Shown: positions 1 through 11,033, counted from the stretch's first letter. The stretch is DNA of 64,000 nt from Zygaena filipendulae (GCA_907165275.2 OU015653.1:1208001-1272000); one strand, 5' to 3'. Numbers and translations are program-made. The notes: generated by a model not told the origin, from the sequence alone.

Positions 1-154
1 GTAAGTATTGTATCAATAAAATACGTGAACCTAACGTGTTTATTAAATAAAATGTTTAAAAAATAACGCTTTTATTTTATAATTATTAAACGAAGTCCAA
101 ACAGACAAGAAAGATCCCTGTAAATTATTTTGAATTTATTTACCTAATTATAAT

Positions 155-621
155 ACGTTTCCCCGCGGTTGTACCCGCGTTAGTTTGCTAATTACCTACT
201 GCGGTAACTCCGGTAAAAAGTAGCCTATGTCTAATCCTCTGACAACGTGCATGCGAATTTTCACAATCGGTTGAGCCGTTAAGGCGAGAAAGCGTAACAA
301 ACAAACAAACTCACATTCCTATTTAGCAGGGGCTAGCTGTCTCAAATTTCGGAGATCCCGCAAGAATATCGGGATACAAAGTACCCTATGTCCTTTTTTG
401 TATCCCTGTCAACGTGTATAGGTATATGCAAAATATCATGACATTTCACCGGCCTTAATTTTGGAGTTCCCGCGGTATTTCCGGGATAAAAAGTACCCTA
501 TGTCCTTCTCTTTACCTCTGAAAACGTGTGTACAAAATTTCATGATGATCGGTTGAGCCGTTAAGGCGTGAAAGCGTAAAAGACAGACAGAGTTACTTTC
601 GAATTTATAAATTAGTAGGGA
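155..621 (-). mobile_element. Three head-to-tail family A Helitron-like copies
   Basis: Three successive bodies share the motifs CCCGCGG, GTACCCTATGTCC and GATCGGTTGAGCCGTTAAGG, with starts near 155, 332 and 446. Only the last retains the ATTAGTAGGGAT terminus. Head-to-tail arrays are a known Helitron habit. Confidence 0.75.
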
Positions 622-1370
622 TTATGATATTTTTTCAGCGGATCCTTAACGCCAAGCGGCGAAAGACTTAAAACTTCGAAACTACAAAACTTGCGGTCTT
701 TGATGCTCAGAAATAGCTAAGTTTCCAACGTTTAAGTACCCTATATACTGAGGTATAGTATTAGTAGGTCGATGTCACACATGAGCACTAATGTGTTTGG
801 GTGTGGTTCAGTTGCTATCTATTACAGCCGGCTGCGAGGGTCAAGGCGACTGATAATTTACAGCTCTGCTCGCGCCCCGGGGCCGAGTCGTAATGTTCGC
901 GGGGGATTGCTCCAGATCCGGTCGCCTGCGCTTGTTTATGCGATACGATATTTACGATCCTCCCCAGCCCTTATAGTCTTGGAAATAATGGCGTAAATTG
1001 TAAGTGTTCCTTAAGTATTTATCACGTTTAGTTGCGCACGTTCGAAATGTGATTTTAATAGGTTTGTATTTAAGGTGTAAAAAGTCATCATTAAAAAAAA
1101 TATGTGAACACTTTTAAAGAGTAGCAAACCGCGAGTAAGCTGAGTACATCGCTCGATAAACTGGTGATAGATGGGCAGGGTAGTTCTCGAGTGGTGACCG
1201 CGAACCGGAAGACGCAGACCTATGTAAACCAATAACCTATAGTCTTCTGATCCTATCCAAAATTCCGAATCCGCATCCTTTTCATGTTTATCATCGTTTC
1301 CCTACCTTGAAACTGGCAAAATGCGCAAACCGCGCGACGCCATAACAAAAAAAGAAAAAAAAAACGGAAG
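622..1370. other. Unassigned sequence
   Basis: No repeat of this window and no convincing gene. A GC-rich patch at 830-960 stays open for 74 codons on the plus strand, but has no recognisable domain. Confidence 0.5.
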
Positions 1371-1375
1371 ACGCG

Positions 1376-1559
1376 GCGTGGGTGGGCCCGCCACAAGGTG
1401 GACCCCACGGCTTGGTGGAGGTCGCGGAACGCCGTTGGATGCGGGAAGTATGGGACCAGGCATTATGGCGGACCTTGAAAGAGGCCTATGTCCAGCAGTG
1501 GGCTTCTTCTTCTTGTTCTTCTTTAATAATGGCGTCTATAATTATAATTTGCCAATGAC
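1376..1559 (+). pseudogene. RTE-type LINE reverse transcriptase, C-terminal remnant
   Basis: From 1412 the frame reads LVEVAERRWMREVWDQALW and then EAYVQQWAS, the usual end of RTE-clade reverse transcriptases. The preceding GGPATRW is in another frame, so a frameshift lies near 1405. A broken, 5'-truncated copy. Confidence 0.75.
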
Positions 1560-2304
1560 AATGTTTCATAATAATAACAATCTCTTCATCTACTTCTTCA
1601 ATTATGGCGAATCGCCAATGACAATGTTAGATTGTTCCCCAAGTTAAAACATGGTTCTTTTGAAAGTCAGTTTCCTGCTCAGGGTCCAAAATAGATGCTG
1701 AAAAGTGACTGAAATAACGACAAACGTGACACGCGTGTTTTCTATACGGCTTTCACTCGTCAACAACCCAGCAGTGGGCTTCTTTCGGCTGATATAATGA
1801 TGGTGTCAACAGAGGCGTCAAAAGTGAAATTTTGTAATACACTCAAGAACAAAGAGAAAATGGAAAGGTACTTATATGGTACACTCTTTTTTTCAGGAAC
1901 GCGTAGAAGTTTCCAAGAATGTATTTTTTTATAAGTAGACATATTTACTATAATTATTCTGAGATGGTTCGATCATTTAGTAACGAAAGAGGGAAATATT
2001 TTGGATGTTAACTCAGTCACTCATAAACAAAATATAGGTACGGTCCAAGTCACAGATTGTGTTTGCTCAGAAACGGTTCTAAGGAACTGGAAAAAAATTT
2101 TTTTTTTTAATTGATATTTTGTTTTCCTTAATTTTTATTTATCATCCTTGAGAAAATTCGTTTGTACACAACGTGGTTTTTACTAAAGAAACATACGTAA
2201 TCACCGATGCTGTTAATATCAATAATGCATTGGCTTACTCAACAACAAATGGCACTGTAAGCTACTTTTCTCAGGGGATGATTATCTTGGCTAGTAACTC
2301 TATC
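1560..2304. other. Unassigned sequence with one short repeat echo
   Basis: CCCAGCAGTGGGCTTCTT near 1768 repeats the end of the LINE remnant just upstream. Otherwise nothing recognised. Confidence 0.5.
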
Positions 2305-2503
2305 CGTTACTTTTTCATGAAATTTTGCATACACATAGTAAGGGGTAAAGAGAAGGACTCCGAAAATAACGTAGGTAAAACATCGCACGAAATTTTGCGT
2401 ACACGTCAGGGGTACAGAAAAGACATTATATACTATACTTTTATCCCCAAATTCCCGCGGGAACTCCGAAAATAACGACGGTGAAACCACGGAGAACAGC
2501 TAG
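2305..2503 (+). mobile_element. Family A Helitron-like copy
   Basis: Two partial bodies in one orientation end in a diverged hairpin and ACAGCTAG followed by T. The 5' TC end is missing. Confidence 0.75.
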
Positions 2504-2957
2504 TTTATAACATTATTGAAAGTTAATTAAACTTTGACAAACAAATTACTGAAAAATGACTCAAAAACACTGCAGTAAAAGTTGCGTCATTTGGTGACTA
2601 GGTATTTCTATTCAGACTAGCGCGGCGCGTGGGCTTTTGAACGGGAGAATGTATTGTAGCGGTGCAATAAAAACTTTTTTCATTATACCCGCATTATCGG
2701 AGCTTATTGAAAATAATAATATTGCCGACAGCCGGGCGCACTGTTTTACTGTAAATTACTACAAACATTTCCCGCGGGAAGAGAAAAAACATCTCCTTTA
2801 TGACCTATCCTGATGAAAATAGCTTCTTTTTTAACGATTTTTAGACACAAGGCGGCGAAAGTTCTAGATTGGAATTGGATTCTTGTTTGTTAAAAAACAT
2901 GAACTATTCGTATATGATTTGGATTAAAAATGTACTTCAATGTTCTATGGTCAGACT

Positions 2958-3105
2958 CCTAGTTTCACTTGTGTTAATTTTGGATTTCCCGTAGGAATTC
3001 GGGGATAAAAAGTACCTACTCTACGTCCTTTTCTGGACCTCTGACAACGTAAATGCAAAGTTCCATTATGATCGGTTAAGTAGTAAAGGCGTGAAAAAGT
3101 AGTTA
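2958..3105 (-). mobile_element. Family A Helitron-like copy, partial
   Basis: CTAGTTTCAC end and body to the GATCGGTT region; the far end is lost. An isolated 3' hairpin fragment in opposite orientation follows at 3164-3190. Confidence 0.65.
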
Positions 3106-3209
3106 CTGAATTTGATTTGTACATTTACTTCAGGATTTTTAGCATAAATATTTTCCCTCCAAAAAAACGCGGGTGAAACCGCGGGTAATATATAACTTCT
3201 ATATTATTA

Positions 3210-3442
3210 CTAGCAGTCCCGCGCGGTTTCACGTGCAATAATTTCGAAGTTCCCGCGCAGTTGTTCCACACTAAATTTGCAACTTCTTTTCATCCCCTTA
3301 GGGGTTGATTTTTCAAAAATCCTTTCTTATCGGATGCCTACGTCATACAAAGAACACACCCTCCAAGTTTCGGGTCTCTAGCGGTTTAGGCTGTGCATTG
3401 ATCCATCAGTCATTCAGGACAAAGCATTTTATATGCATAGAT
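3210..3442 (-). mobile_element. Helitron-like variant A2
   Basis: It has the family A hairpin end (CTAGCAGTCCCGCGCGG) but a different body, with CTTAGGGGTTGA, an ATCCATCAGTCATTCAGGAC stretch and ATGCATAGAT at the other end. The same body recurs at 31686-31913. Confidence 0.7.
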
Positions 3443-3766
3443 CTCAGATTATCATAGTTGTGTAAGTAGTTAGTTACATTGATAGCTGCCTGTGCTGGCC
3501 AGTTCAATTTTTGAATAAACCGTTTTTTTATTTAGCTCGGAGTTTTTATTGTCTCGCAATGGGTATCAAAAGTAGAGTATTCACCACAAGGATAAAGCCT
3601 GTCTTCGTCTTGAACGGCTTGAACACCTCGCTTCACTCAGGACTGTACATAACAGGAGTCAAATCTAAATTTACTCTAGAGTCTCCCGTTATACGCTTAG
3701 GGTCCAATATGCCGCTAGTGACGTAAGACACTGCTTTTTCTAAATAGGTATATAAAAGGCTTAACT

Positions 3767-4057
3767 GACTTACTATCAACGCACAGCCGAAACTACTGAA
3801 CGGATTTCGCTGAAATTTGGCATACAGATGGATTTTTGAAAATTCGCCTCCTAAGGGGGCGACAAAGAGGTCAAAATTTTGTATGGAAGTCTTAGTCTTG
3901 TTTTTAGGTTGACGATTAGAAATAAACAATTTCTAGGGTTCTAGGGTTTTTGAAAGTTCAACCCCTAAGGGGGTGAAAAGGGGATTGTAAGTTTGTATGG
4001 GCAAACAAGATTATTTAAACTAAACTCCACGCGGACGAAGTCGCGGGCAAAAGCTAG
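3767..4057 (+). mobile_element. Helitron-like variant A2, diverged
   Basis: Shares the GCACAGCC opening and the repeated 'CCTAAGGGGG' motif with the other A2 copies and ends GCGGGCAAAAGCTAG followed by T. The body carries a partial internal duplication. Confidence 0.65.
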
Positions 4058-4639
4058 TACTAAATAAATACTACACTGAGAGAAAATTACTGTGAATTTA
4101 ACAACAAAACTTTAACGCCACACAACCCACATAGGAACGTTGCATATAAGTCAACGTTTTTATTGTCACCAGGTCTTTGTCGATGTAACAACATTCCGCA
4201 GCAACTTAAATATTGTTAAATATACAAATCATAATGACAATGTTAACGTTGTTATAAAGTCAAACCTAGTTTTGTCACTCTGTTAATACAAATATTGTCT
4301 ATATAACAGTTCATCTGTGTCACTGTAGCAAAGGAACTGGTCATAAATTGAGAAACATTGTCATTTCGACTACAGAAATATTGTCAATATAACAACAAAA
4401 CTATGTCACTGTAGCAATGTTTCCGAAGAAGTTCATTTAACCGTTGTTAATATCGCAACGTTTATATCGACTCACTTTGTCACTGTATTTACTTTCTTCT
4501 TAGAATTTTGTTGTTATATTTAAGTCACTTTGTTAGGAGTGCAAACTAATTGTTGTTGTTAAGGCAAAAGTACGTTGCTAAGTTGACTACTTTATAAACA
4601 CAACATTTACTTTGCCATTCCAACAAACCGGTTATTGCT

Positions 4640-4792
4640 ACCCTACCGTCGATGAACTTTTTTGCAATAAGGGTTGTTTTCATCGTTTTTAAACGAACGC
4701 TGACACTAAATAAAATTATGATTTTTCCGTCAGAATTCGTATAAAAACACTGAAAACAGCCTTTATTGCAAAAAAGCTAGATCGACCATAAA
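4640..4792. repeat. Inverted repeat inside the CACTG element
   Basis: About 55-base imperfect arms around AACTTTTTTGCAATAAGG and its complement near 4765-4775, separated by about 35 bases. Either a nested small element or an internal hairpin. Confidence 0.5.
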
Positions 4793-5308
4793 CATAGTAA
4801 GTAACAGGTAGTTGAACGTACAAAAACATTTCACGTAGTGATAATACACACCGGTTTGTAGAAATAATTAACTAAAAACTGTGTTTACATAGAGGCAACT
4901 TAAAAATAACTTTCAACAACAAAAATGTAATAGCCAAAATAAACAAAGTAGTTTGCCCTCGATCTCTATGATAAGAGGGATAAATAAAACATTGACTTAT
5001 AATGATTATAATATGCATTTATTATTTTCTAATTTCATGAAATCACAATTAAACAGTCTTTTTAATAAACACTCTCTGAAGTACTCTTATGCTAATTCCA
5101 ATATCCTTACTTTATTCAGCAATGTGCGCCGAATTAGTATTATTATGTGACAGTTACATAGCCAACTATGAGTTGATATCAGTTCTTTTTATACACTAAT
5201 TACTAATGGAAGTGACACTTCTTTATTACCTACTTAAAACATAAAAGTTGACCAAAAAATAACAATTTTGCATAAGCCTTCTATCATCATCTACTTTACT
5301 TACCTTAC

Positions 5309-5520
5309 CAAATTTCTTTTAGGATTTTCATTCGTAAATCGAAAGTGGCCTGCCATTTAATTATAAGGGTTTCTTGAGGATGGGATGAACCTCGTAGCCA
5401 GTCTAGTGTGTCTTCACAGTTAACATTAGCACGACCAGATGAGTCTTCAAATTCATCTAGCAATGGCCGCACCCTGTTGCTTGTACTCCCTCCACTGAAA
5501 GTAGGTGCACATGTTTCAAT
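5309..5520 (-). pseudogene. Exon-like open segment inside the CACTG element
   Basis: Open for about 70 codons after an in-frame TGA, including VRPLLDEFEDSSGRANVNC and LDWLRGSSHPQETLIIKW. Composition is protein-like, and the segment ends at a GTAAGG donor. It could be a transposase exon whose upstream junction is not resolved. No family recognised. Confidence 0.25.
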
Positions 5521-5576
5521 TCAGCTGGCAAAACAAAAGCTAGTGCCGGATACCTACCGACGACTCGACTGTCAAG

Positions 5577-6049
5577 TCAAATAGGATGTAAAACGTTATA
5601 GATGTAGTACCCGTTCGAAAAAGGGTAATGAGAGTAAGAAGAAAGATATAGACGACTGTTAGAGTAGAATTTAGTCTCTCTTGAATAGTCCCGATAGGCC
5701 AAGTTCAAATAACATATAGGTATACAAAAGGTATTCTGGATTGAAGGCCTGTTACATTGCAACAGGATACAGTTTTGATCAATAAATAATTCTGCCGGGA
5801 AGTCGCCACAGACAGCAAAAATAAGACATTTTATCCTGGTCCTATTCGACCTTGGCAGGTTTTAAAGGTAGAGTATGTGGAACGTGGAAAGGACAAAGAC
5901 ATGCTCATGCCATTACATGCCTACCAAGCCTCACCCGTGCCGGGGTGCGGCATGCAAGCGAAATAAAACAAACAAAACTTACCCAACATGCTCTGTGTTA
6001 AGTGTGAGAGCCCGACCGCGACAGTCTCCAGGAACTTGGCTAAGTCCAT
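5577..6049 (-). CDS. Hypothetical two-exon reading frame inside the CACTG element
   Basis: An ATG at 6049 opens MDLAKFLETVAVGLSHLTQS and reaches a strong donor (TTGG|GTAAGT at 5982). An acceptor TTCCCGGCAG precedes 5791, and joining 6049-5983 to 5791-5577 keeps one frame of 93 residues to TGA. The second exon is Tyr/Ser-rich and not recognisable, so only the first exon looks convincingly coding. It may be the start of the element's own gene or a captured fragment. Confidence 0.2.
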
Positions 6050-6639
6050 TTTCCATTAATCAAACACTGACCGTGTGCGAAGCGTCCGCGCAGTCCGTTC
6101 TCCATCTCAGACTATTGATGACTATTCACAATTTTTGCGCAGGCGACAAGATACAACATCCCCCCTGTCCTCCGCACCGCGCCGAACGCTGTCAAACTCT
6201 TCACGTTTATTTGTTGCATCGCAAAGTTGTTCCGACATCAAAATAAATTTGTTAAATACTTTACGTCGAATTTTGTCAGTTTTTAACAAAGTTATACTTA
6301 AATAAATTCACATAGGTAATATTGTGACCGCAACAATAAAATATTGTCAGATTCTTTACGTAAAAAATTGTCAATTTCGAACAAAGTAACTTTAATAATT
6401 TCACAAAGTATTACTGTGATCGTAACCATATAGTTTAGCTAATTTAAATTTGGCAAAAATGAAGTTGTTTATTCCTTAACATTGAGTTTCACAATAAAAA
6501 GATTGCGTTTGTACATAAATTAACTTAAATGCATGGATAAAGTTTTTTGTCCCACAAACAATAAAAAATCTACAAAGCTAATATTGTGCTTTGTGAGCCA
6601 AATTTTCTGTGAGTGTAAGATTGCTACTAAGACAACTGG

Positions 6640-6672
6640 GTGGACGAATTCAATGGGTTCGATTCCCGACTA
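6640..6672 (+). repeat. tRNA-like B box just outside the CACTG element
   Basis: GGGTTCGATTCCC is a perfect RNA polymerase III B box. No clear A box or cloverleaf was found upstream, so it is a SINE or tRNA-relic fragment and not a tRNA gene. Confidence 0.35.
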
Positions 6673-7040
6673 ATTTAATAGATTTTTTTCATCTGAATAT
6701 ACACAGTTTTAGTTTTTATCAAAATCGATACCGAGACTCCTTTGAGCATTTTTCACTTAAAAAGCACTTAAAAAATTCGGCCTGTATACCTGCATATTGT
6801 CTTAGCAGCAAAGTTCGTGTTGGTAACAAACGACACGCAGATAGCGCGGCGTTAAGCGAGCGTATTAATAAGCGGCCGCTTTATGACGCTTTATTAGGCG
6901 GCTCCACGTGAATTCACAATTAGCGGCGAATCGTGTTCCTGGGCATTCAGATGATCATTACCTTTGAAATTACAGCTCGGGCGACCTTTGTTCTACATTT
7001 ACTTTTTGTTTATACAAGACCATTCCTTTTTTTTAATTTG
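6673..7040. other. Unassigned sequence downstream of the transporter
   Basis: Contains a GC-rich patch with a NotI-type GCGGCCGC at about 6873. No gene or repeat recognised. Confidence 0.5.
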
Positions 7041-7046
7041 TTTATT
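7041..7046 (-). terminator. Possible polyadenylation signal of the transporter
   Basis: AATAAA on the minus strand, about 235 bases after the stop codon. It is the first canonical signal downstream, so it is a reasonable 3' end, but no cleavage site can be shown. Confidence 0.4.
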
Positions 7047-7278
7047 TCATTTTGCATATAGATTCAAAGTTTAAAGTCAACACCATATTTTTGTATAATC
7101 TTATTTAGGCAGGCACAAGCCATCGTAAACTCATTTCGTTATTATGTAGGTACTATACGCCACTGTATATCTCAATATCAGTAAACACGTTCGTAGAACA
7201 CTTCGGGACTCTTCGAATAGACTCTTTTAGTCCTCCTCTAGTAGTAGCTTTACTGTTGTATCGTTTCACCTCGACTTT

Positions 7279-8023
7279 TTACCGGGGAATTTGCAATGGC
7301 GCGGTATCAGTGCCAGTGTCTTCCTCTAGACGTACCTTCCTCTTGGTCAACGTCTTCGTATCATCAAAAGACGAAGGCAGTTCCGTATTTTTCGTCTCCG
7401 GCAGTGGATAGCATAGTACAGCGCCTACTATCGCCATGACACCATAAACAATCCCAGACGCGAACTCTGACATCTCATTGATAGGCGGCGTTACGACTTG
7501 ACCTATTCTAGATAGCACAGACAAAACACCCAACGCCGAATTCCTGATCGACGTAGGAAACAATTCGACACCATACAAAAACACAATGATAAATGACATG
7601 AAGAAGAATGCGTTGCACACGCAAGCAGTTCCGACTCTAAGTAAACGTAGGTTGGATTCATTATCGGGTATACATACGACGATGAGCATGAAAAGGCCCG
7701 AGAGGAAGTTGGTCGCCATTAAAAATTTGCGTCTAGGTAGGATTTTTAATAAGAATATCGATGCTATCGTCCCAGGCAACAATAGTGTGCCGGATATGGC
7801 GACGTTTGCGTGAATATCTCCACCCATTTTGCCAATAAACTGCGACACTCCATAATAGCCCATTCCACATACGAAATATATAACCGACATACAGCAGAAG
7901 TATATGACGAGTTTTCTATGCTTGAATATTTCCCAGAATTTCATTTTGCCCTTGATCTTATCAGGATGGGTTGAGTGGTATGTTTCGATTTGTTCTTTGA
8001 GATTCTCATAAGGCTTTTTGTTG
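7279..8023 (-). CDS. Transporter exon 3 with stop
   Basis: The acceptor TTTGTTCCAG precedes 8023. Codes the rest of the central loop (267-300) and helices 7-12, then a charged tail of about 35 residues rich in Lys, Glu, Asp and Thr. No frameshift or stop interrupts it. Confidence 0.9.
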
Positions 8024-9420
8024 CTGGAACAAAGTAAATTTGTTACGTGCTAAGATCTTTTTTCTGAAAGTTAAACTTATTTGTGTGGTGATTCTGGTCT
8101 GGAATAATCAGAAAAGTGAAATTATGAAGATTTTATTTAGATACCTAGATATTTTATACAGTTTGATTTATTTTTTTCGGTTTACCACTAAATCTGGGTG
8201 ATTTATCAATCTTATGTATAATATATTTACAACAAAAAGTGCATAAGTATTATACAAGCTCTGCTTAGTTTGGTCCGCATAGTTATGTCCAAGTATTATA
8301 TTAATACTTACAAACGAAAAATCTTTTCCATAACCGCTGCCGCTTCATCCACCCCGTCGTTGTCCATCAACCATTTGGGAGATTCCATCAACAACCATTT
8401 GTAAGAGATCACCGCAAACATCGGCAGGGACAATGCTAGCTGTAGGTTATCGCAATCCCTCAGCAAGTACGATATCCCTGCTAAGCTCATGTGCGCAAGA
8501 TTCCCCGGCAGGTGGAAGAGAGCTGTGATCGCCTCCCTGTGTTTCACGCCGCAGTACTCGATGCAGAGGACGAAGCATATCACCAAGCCTCCCCCAGCGC
8601 CGATGCCTTCGAAGAATCTCATGCAGATATAGGAGGTGATGTCCGGCATAACGCTCACCAGGGATCCGAACACAGCAATCATTGTGGCGCATATCATATA
8701 CATCGACAGTCGACCGTATCTGCAAATATAGTTATAGGTAGGTACTAAATGTTCCCTGTGGTTTCACTCGCGTTAATTACAGAGTTCCCGCGGGGATTCC
8801 GGGACAAAAGTAATCCACGTAACAAACAAACAAACTCACTTTCACATTTATAATAGTAAGGATTTTCAACATGTCAGTCAAGTCCGTTTTTGTTGTGAGT
8901 GCGGATGTTTGAATTCCGACAAACGAAAGTAGGTAAAAGGTAACAACAAATATACTAAAAATTAAGGCATAATAAAACAAACTTTACTTACAGTTCACAG
9001 AATTCTTAATTAAAAGGTAATAAAATATTACCTGTCAGATAGAAATCCGAAAATCAACGAGCCAATCAACAATCCGGCATATAGCATCGACTGTGAGAAA
9101 GTCAACAGCCAAGATCTTGCGCAGTAAACGCCAAATTTCGTCTGCACAGTTTGCGTGAACACACCCCTATCCCAAATTGGTTTATCACAGGGACATAGGT
9201 TCTTAAAACTGGAAAAATTCTTAGCTCCATCCGATGTCGTAATATTGTTACTGCAATAAAAGTTGATCGGTGGCGATAGGAAGATCAAATTTAAAATGTG
9301 CCAGAACAGAAGGAGCTTGCTCAAAAATAATAAGGAGAATAAATAATAATGGTACAACGTTATCTCTTTGAAATATTTCTCTATAGGATTCTTTAATTTA
9401 GGGTTTTTCACTTTGGTCAT
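7279..9420 (-). CDS. SLC22-like MFS transporter (organic cation/anion transporter family), 3 exons
   Basis: The spliced frame joins 9420-9032, 8719-8312 and 8023-7279 (389+408+745 nt) into 513 residues ending in TAA; all junctions are GT-AG and keep frame. Twelve membrane segments are expected, with the first near residues 24-48 and the last near 456-473. Residues 49-104 form the cysteine-containing outer loop after helix 1, with WDRGVFTQTVQTKFGVYC at 83-100, as in SLC22 proteins. GSLIFGFLSDRYGRL (120-134) is the MFS loop 2-3 signature, split by intron 1. ESPKWLM (242-248) starts the large inner loop. ELFPTSIRNS (419-428) and PETKNTELP (474-482) are typical of the C-terminal half. Length fits the family. 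Inferred role: secondary transport of a small organic ion across the plasma membrane; the substrate cannot be read from sequence. The start ATG follows AAA, a good context. The carnitine, carcinine or orphan subgroup is undetermined. Confidence 0.92.
8312..8719 (-). CDS. Transporter exon 2
   Basis: The acceptor TATATTTGCAG precedes 8719. Codes residues 130-265, covering helices 3-6 (for example MRFFEGIGAGG at 163-173) and the start of the central inner loop, then ends with two bases of Phe266. The donor is GTAAGT at 8311, a strong consensus. Confidence 0.9.
8749..8862 (-). mobile_element. Family A Helitron-like copy inside transporter intron 1
   Basis: Shows the family A hairpin end and the CACATTTATAATAGTAAGGA start, with an internal deletion. 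It occupies over a third of the 312-base intron and ends about 30 bases before the acceptor, close to where a branch point would lie. Confidence 0.8.
9032..9420 (-). CDS. Transporter exon 1
   Basis: Codes residues 1-129 plus two bases of Arg130: short inner N-terminus, helix 1, extracellular loop and helix 2. The donor reads ACAG|GTAAT at 9031. The split codon lies inside the DRYGR motif, which independently confirms the junction with exon 2. Confidence 0.9.
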
Positions 9421-9582
9421 TTTGTTTAATTATGGAAATTGACAAATCGGCACGAACTGGATACTTTAAAACTAGCTGGTTATGATAAATTTGGATGCCA
9501 TAGTAATAATATCAATGTGTGATCCATACATGTTTTTATATTAAAAAAACGATGAATTGGATTGGAAATAAATTATTGGGTA

Positions 9583-9799
9583 CTAGTTGTGCCCCACGGT
9601 TTCACCCGCGTTAACTTCAGAGATCACGCGGAAATTCCGAGATAAAAAGTACCTTATGTGTTAATCTGATGTATAAGCTATATTATTGTAAAGTTTCATT
9701 TAAATCCATCCAGTAGTTTTTGCGTGAAAAAGTAACAAACATGCATCCATCCATCCATACATTCTTACAAACTTTCGCGTTTATAATATTAGTATAGGA
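9583..9799 (-). mobile_element. Family A Helitron-like copy upstream of the transporter
   Basis: Nearly full length: CTAGTTGTGCCCC end, CATCCATCCATCCAT microsatellite and TATTAGTATAGGA start. It lies about 160 bases upstream of the transporter start codon, so it may sit in or near its promoter. Confidence 0.85.
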
Positions 9800-9887
9800 T
9801 TTTTCGTTTTCCTTCTTTAACAATTCTATAACCGTGCCCGTCTTGCTTATCATTAATTTCTTGTCTAGACAAGTCGCAGTAGATATA

Positions 9888-10458
9888 ATCCCATCAAAAA
9901 CAAACTTGTAAAAAAGTTCCAAGTCTCGCAACTCAGTTCTTCTACAGTAAAAAGTTGTGAGATCAATGTAATACCAAGTCGGTTAATTTATTCAGTGCCT
10001 ACTTAAGGGTCCTTCTGTCTAAAGTTATCATGTTATAAGCTAATCTAATAACATTTTATAGTGATCATATTAAATTTAAAAATCTTTTATGTATTAAATA
10101 GATTGATTGGCTTGGCGATCACGTGAAAACACAATATATCTCACATGTAATACATAATTATGGTTCTAAACAATCTAATTTAATTATAATATGTATTACT
10201 TGTGAGATACATTGTGTTTTCACGTGATCGCCAAGCCAATCAATCTATTTAAAACATAAAAGATTTTTAAATTTAATATGGTCACTATAAAATGTTATTA
10301 GATTAGCTTATAACATGATAACTTTAGACAGAAGGACCCTTAAGTAGGCACTGAATAAATTAACCGACTTGGTATTACATTGATCTCACAACTTTTTACT
10401 GTAGAAGAACTGAGTTGCGAGACTTGGAACTTTTTTACAAGTTTGTTTTTGATGGGAT
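9888..10458. repeat. 571-bp nearly perfect palindrome
   Basis: Two arms of about 265-270 bases are inverted copies with roughly four mismatches, meeting around 10150-10195 with a short asymmetric centre. The outer limits are ATCCCATC and GATGGGAT. The flanks show no target duplication (AGATATA versus CTCATTT), which argues against an ordinary insertion and leaves a foldback element or an inverted duplication by template switching. Confidence 0.9.
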
Positions 10459-10620
10459 CTCATTTCTTTTTGTAAATGGTCTTCCTCCTTTTCTTTTCTG
10501 GTACTACTTCTTTAGCTTCAGCTACAGTTTTTCGCAAAGCCCACTCCCGTCTCTATGGATTTTTCTCGGAGGCTTCGATGTTACAATTTTTGACAAATCT
10601 GGACGGTAAATGCTTCTTAG

Positions 10621-11033
10621 GTCCGTATTCCAGAAGGTTACTCAAGTCATGAATCTAGTTATAAAACTAATTTCAAGTAAAGCTTTAATTTTAGAACCTT
10701 ACTTGAAACGAGATTCATCAATCAACAATCAGCTGAGTTATTTCCTTATTCTAGAACGACGCTTGAGTACTAATCTATACTCAATCAAAGATTTGATCTT
10801 TGTTTACGTCTGTCATGTCAAGACCACTCAACCAATCAGAGCTCAAAATCTCTACTCAAGACTTGTTTCAATTGATTAGAACCAATCAGAGTTCAGAATC
10901 TCTACTAAAGACTAGTTTCAAGTGATTAGAACTTAAAACGCATTCTATAATAAGATGTACGCTTGAGTTATGATCTGAGCTTAAAACTAATCTCAAGTAA
11001 AACGTGATCTGAGTCACTTTCTAGAATACGGAC
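10621..11033. mobile_element. Inverted-repeat element with GTCCGTATTC ends
   Basis: Ends GTCCGTATTCCAGAA and TTCTAGAATACGGAC are inverted repeats flanked by CTTAG at 10616-10620 and 11034-11038, a likely 5-bp target duplication. The interior repeats ACTCAAG/CTTGAGT about ten times on both strands. Non-autonomous; superfamily unknown. Confidence 0.7.

Larger units (their letters stand above)
4074..6615. mobile_element. 2.5-kb CACTG-ended DNA transposon-like element
   Basis: Terminal repeats CACTGAGAGAAAATT (4074) and, inverted, CACTCACAGAAAATT (to 6615) are flanked by TA on both sides. Both subterminal zones (4100-4600 and 6240-6600) hold many degenerate motifs such as TTGTCACTGTAGCAA and TTGTCAATATAAC, a layout typical of CACTA- and hAT-type elements. 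The middle is not repetitive and holds minus-strand exon-like segments. Superfamily not settled: CACTG ends suggest the CMC/EnSpm group, but no transposase motif was read. Confidence 0.6.

Noticed and set aside
5875..6246. 123-codon plus-strand frame with several cysteines
   Set aside because: Low-likelihood composition and it overlaps the better exon candidate on the other strand; no domain recognised.
6650..6672. A tRNA gene
   Set aside because: Only the B box is present; no A box, acceptor stem or anticodon arm can be folded. The same holds for 52027-52045.
9683..10609. Two frames sharing the start MRDLELFYKFVFDG on opposite strands
   Set aside because: They lie in the two arms of the 571-bp palindrome, so the likeness is structural and not two related genes.
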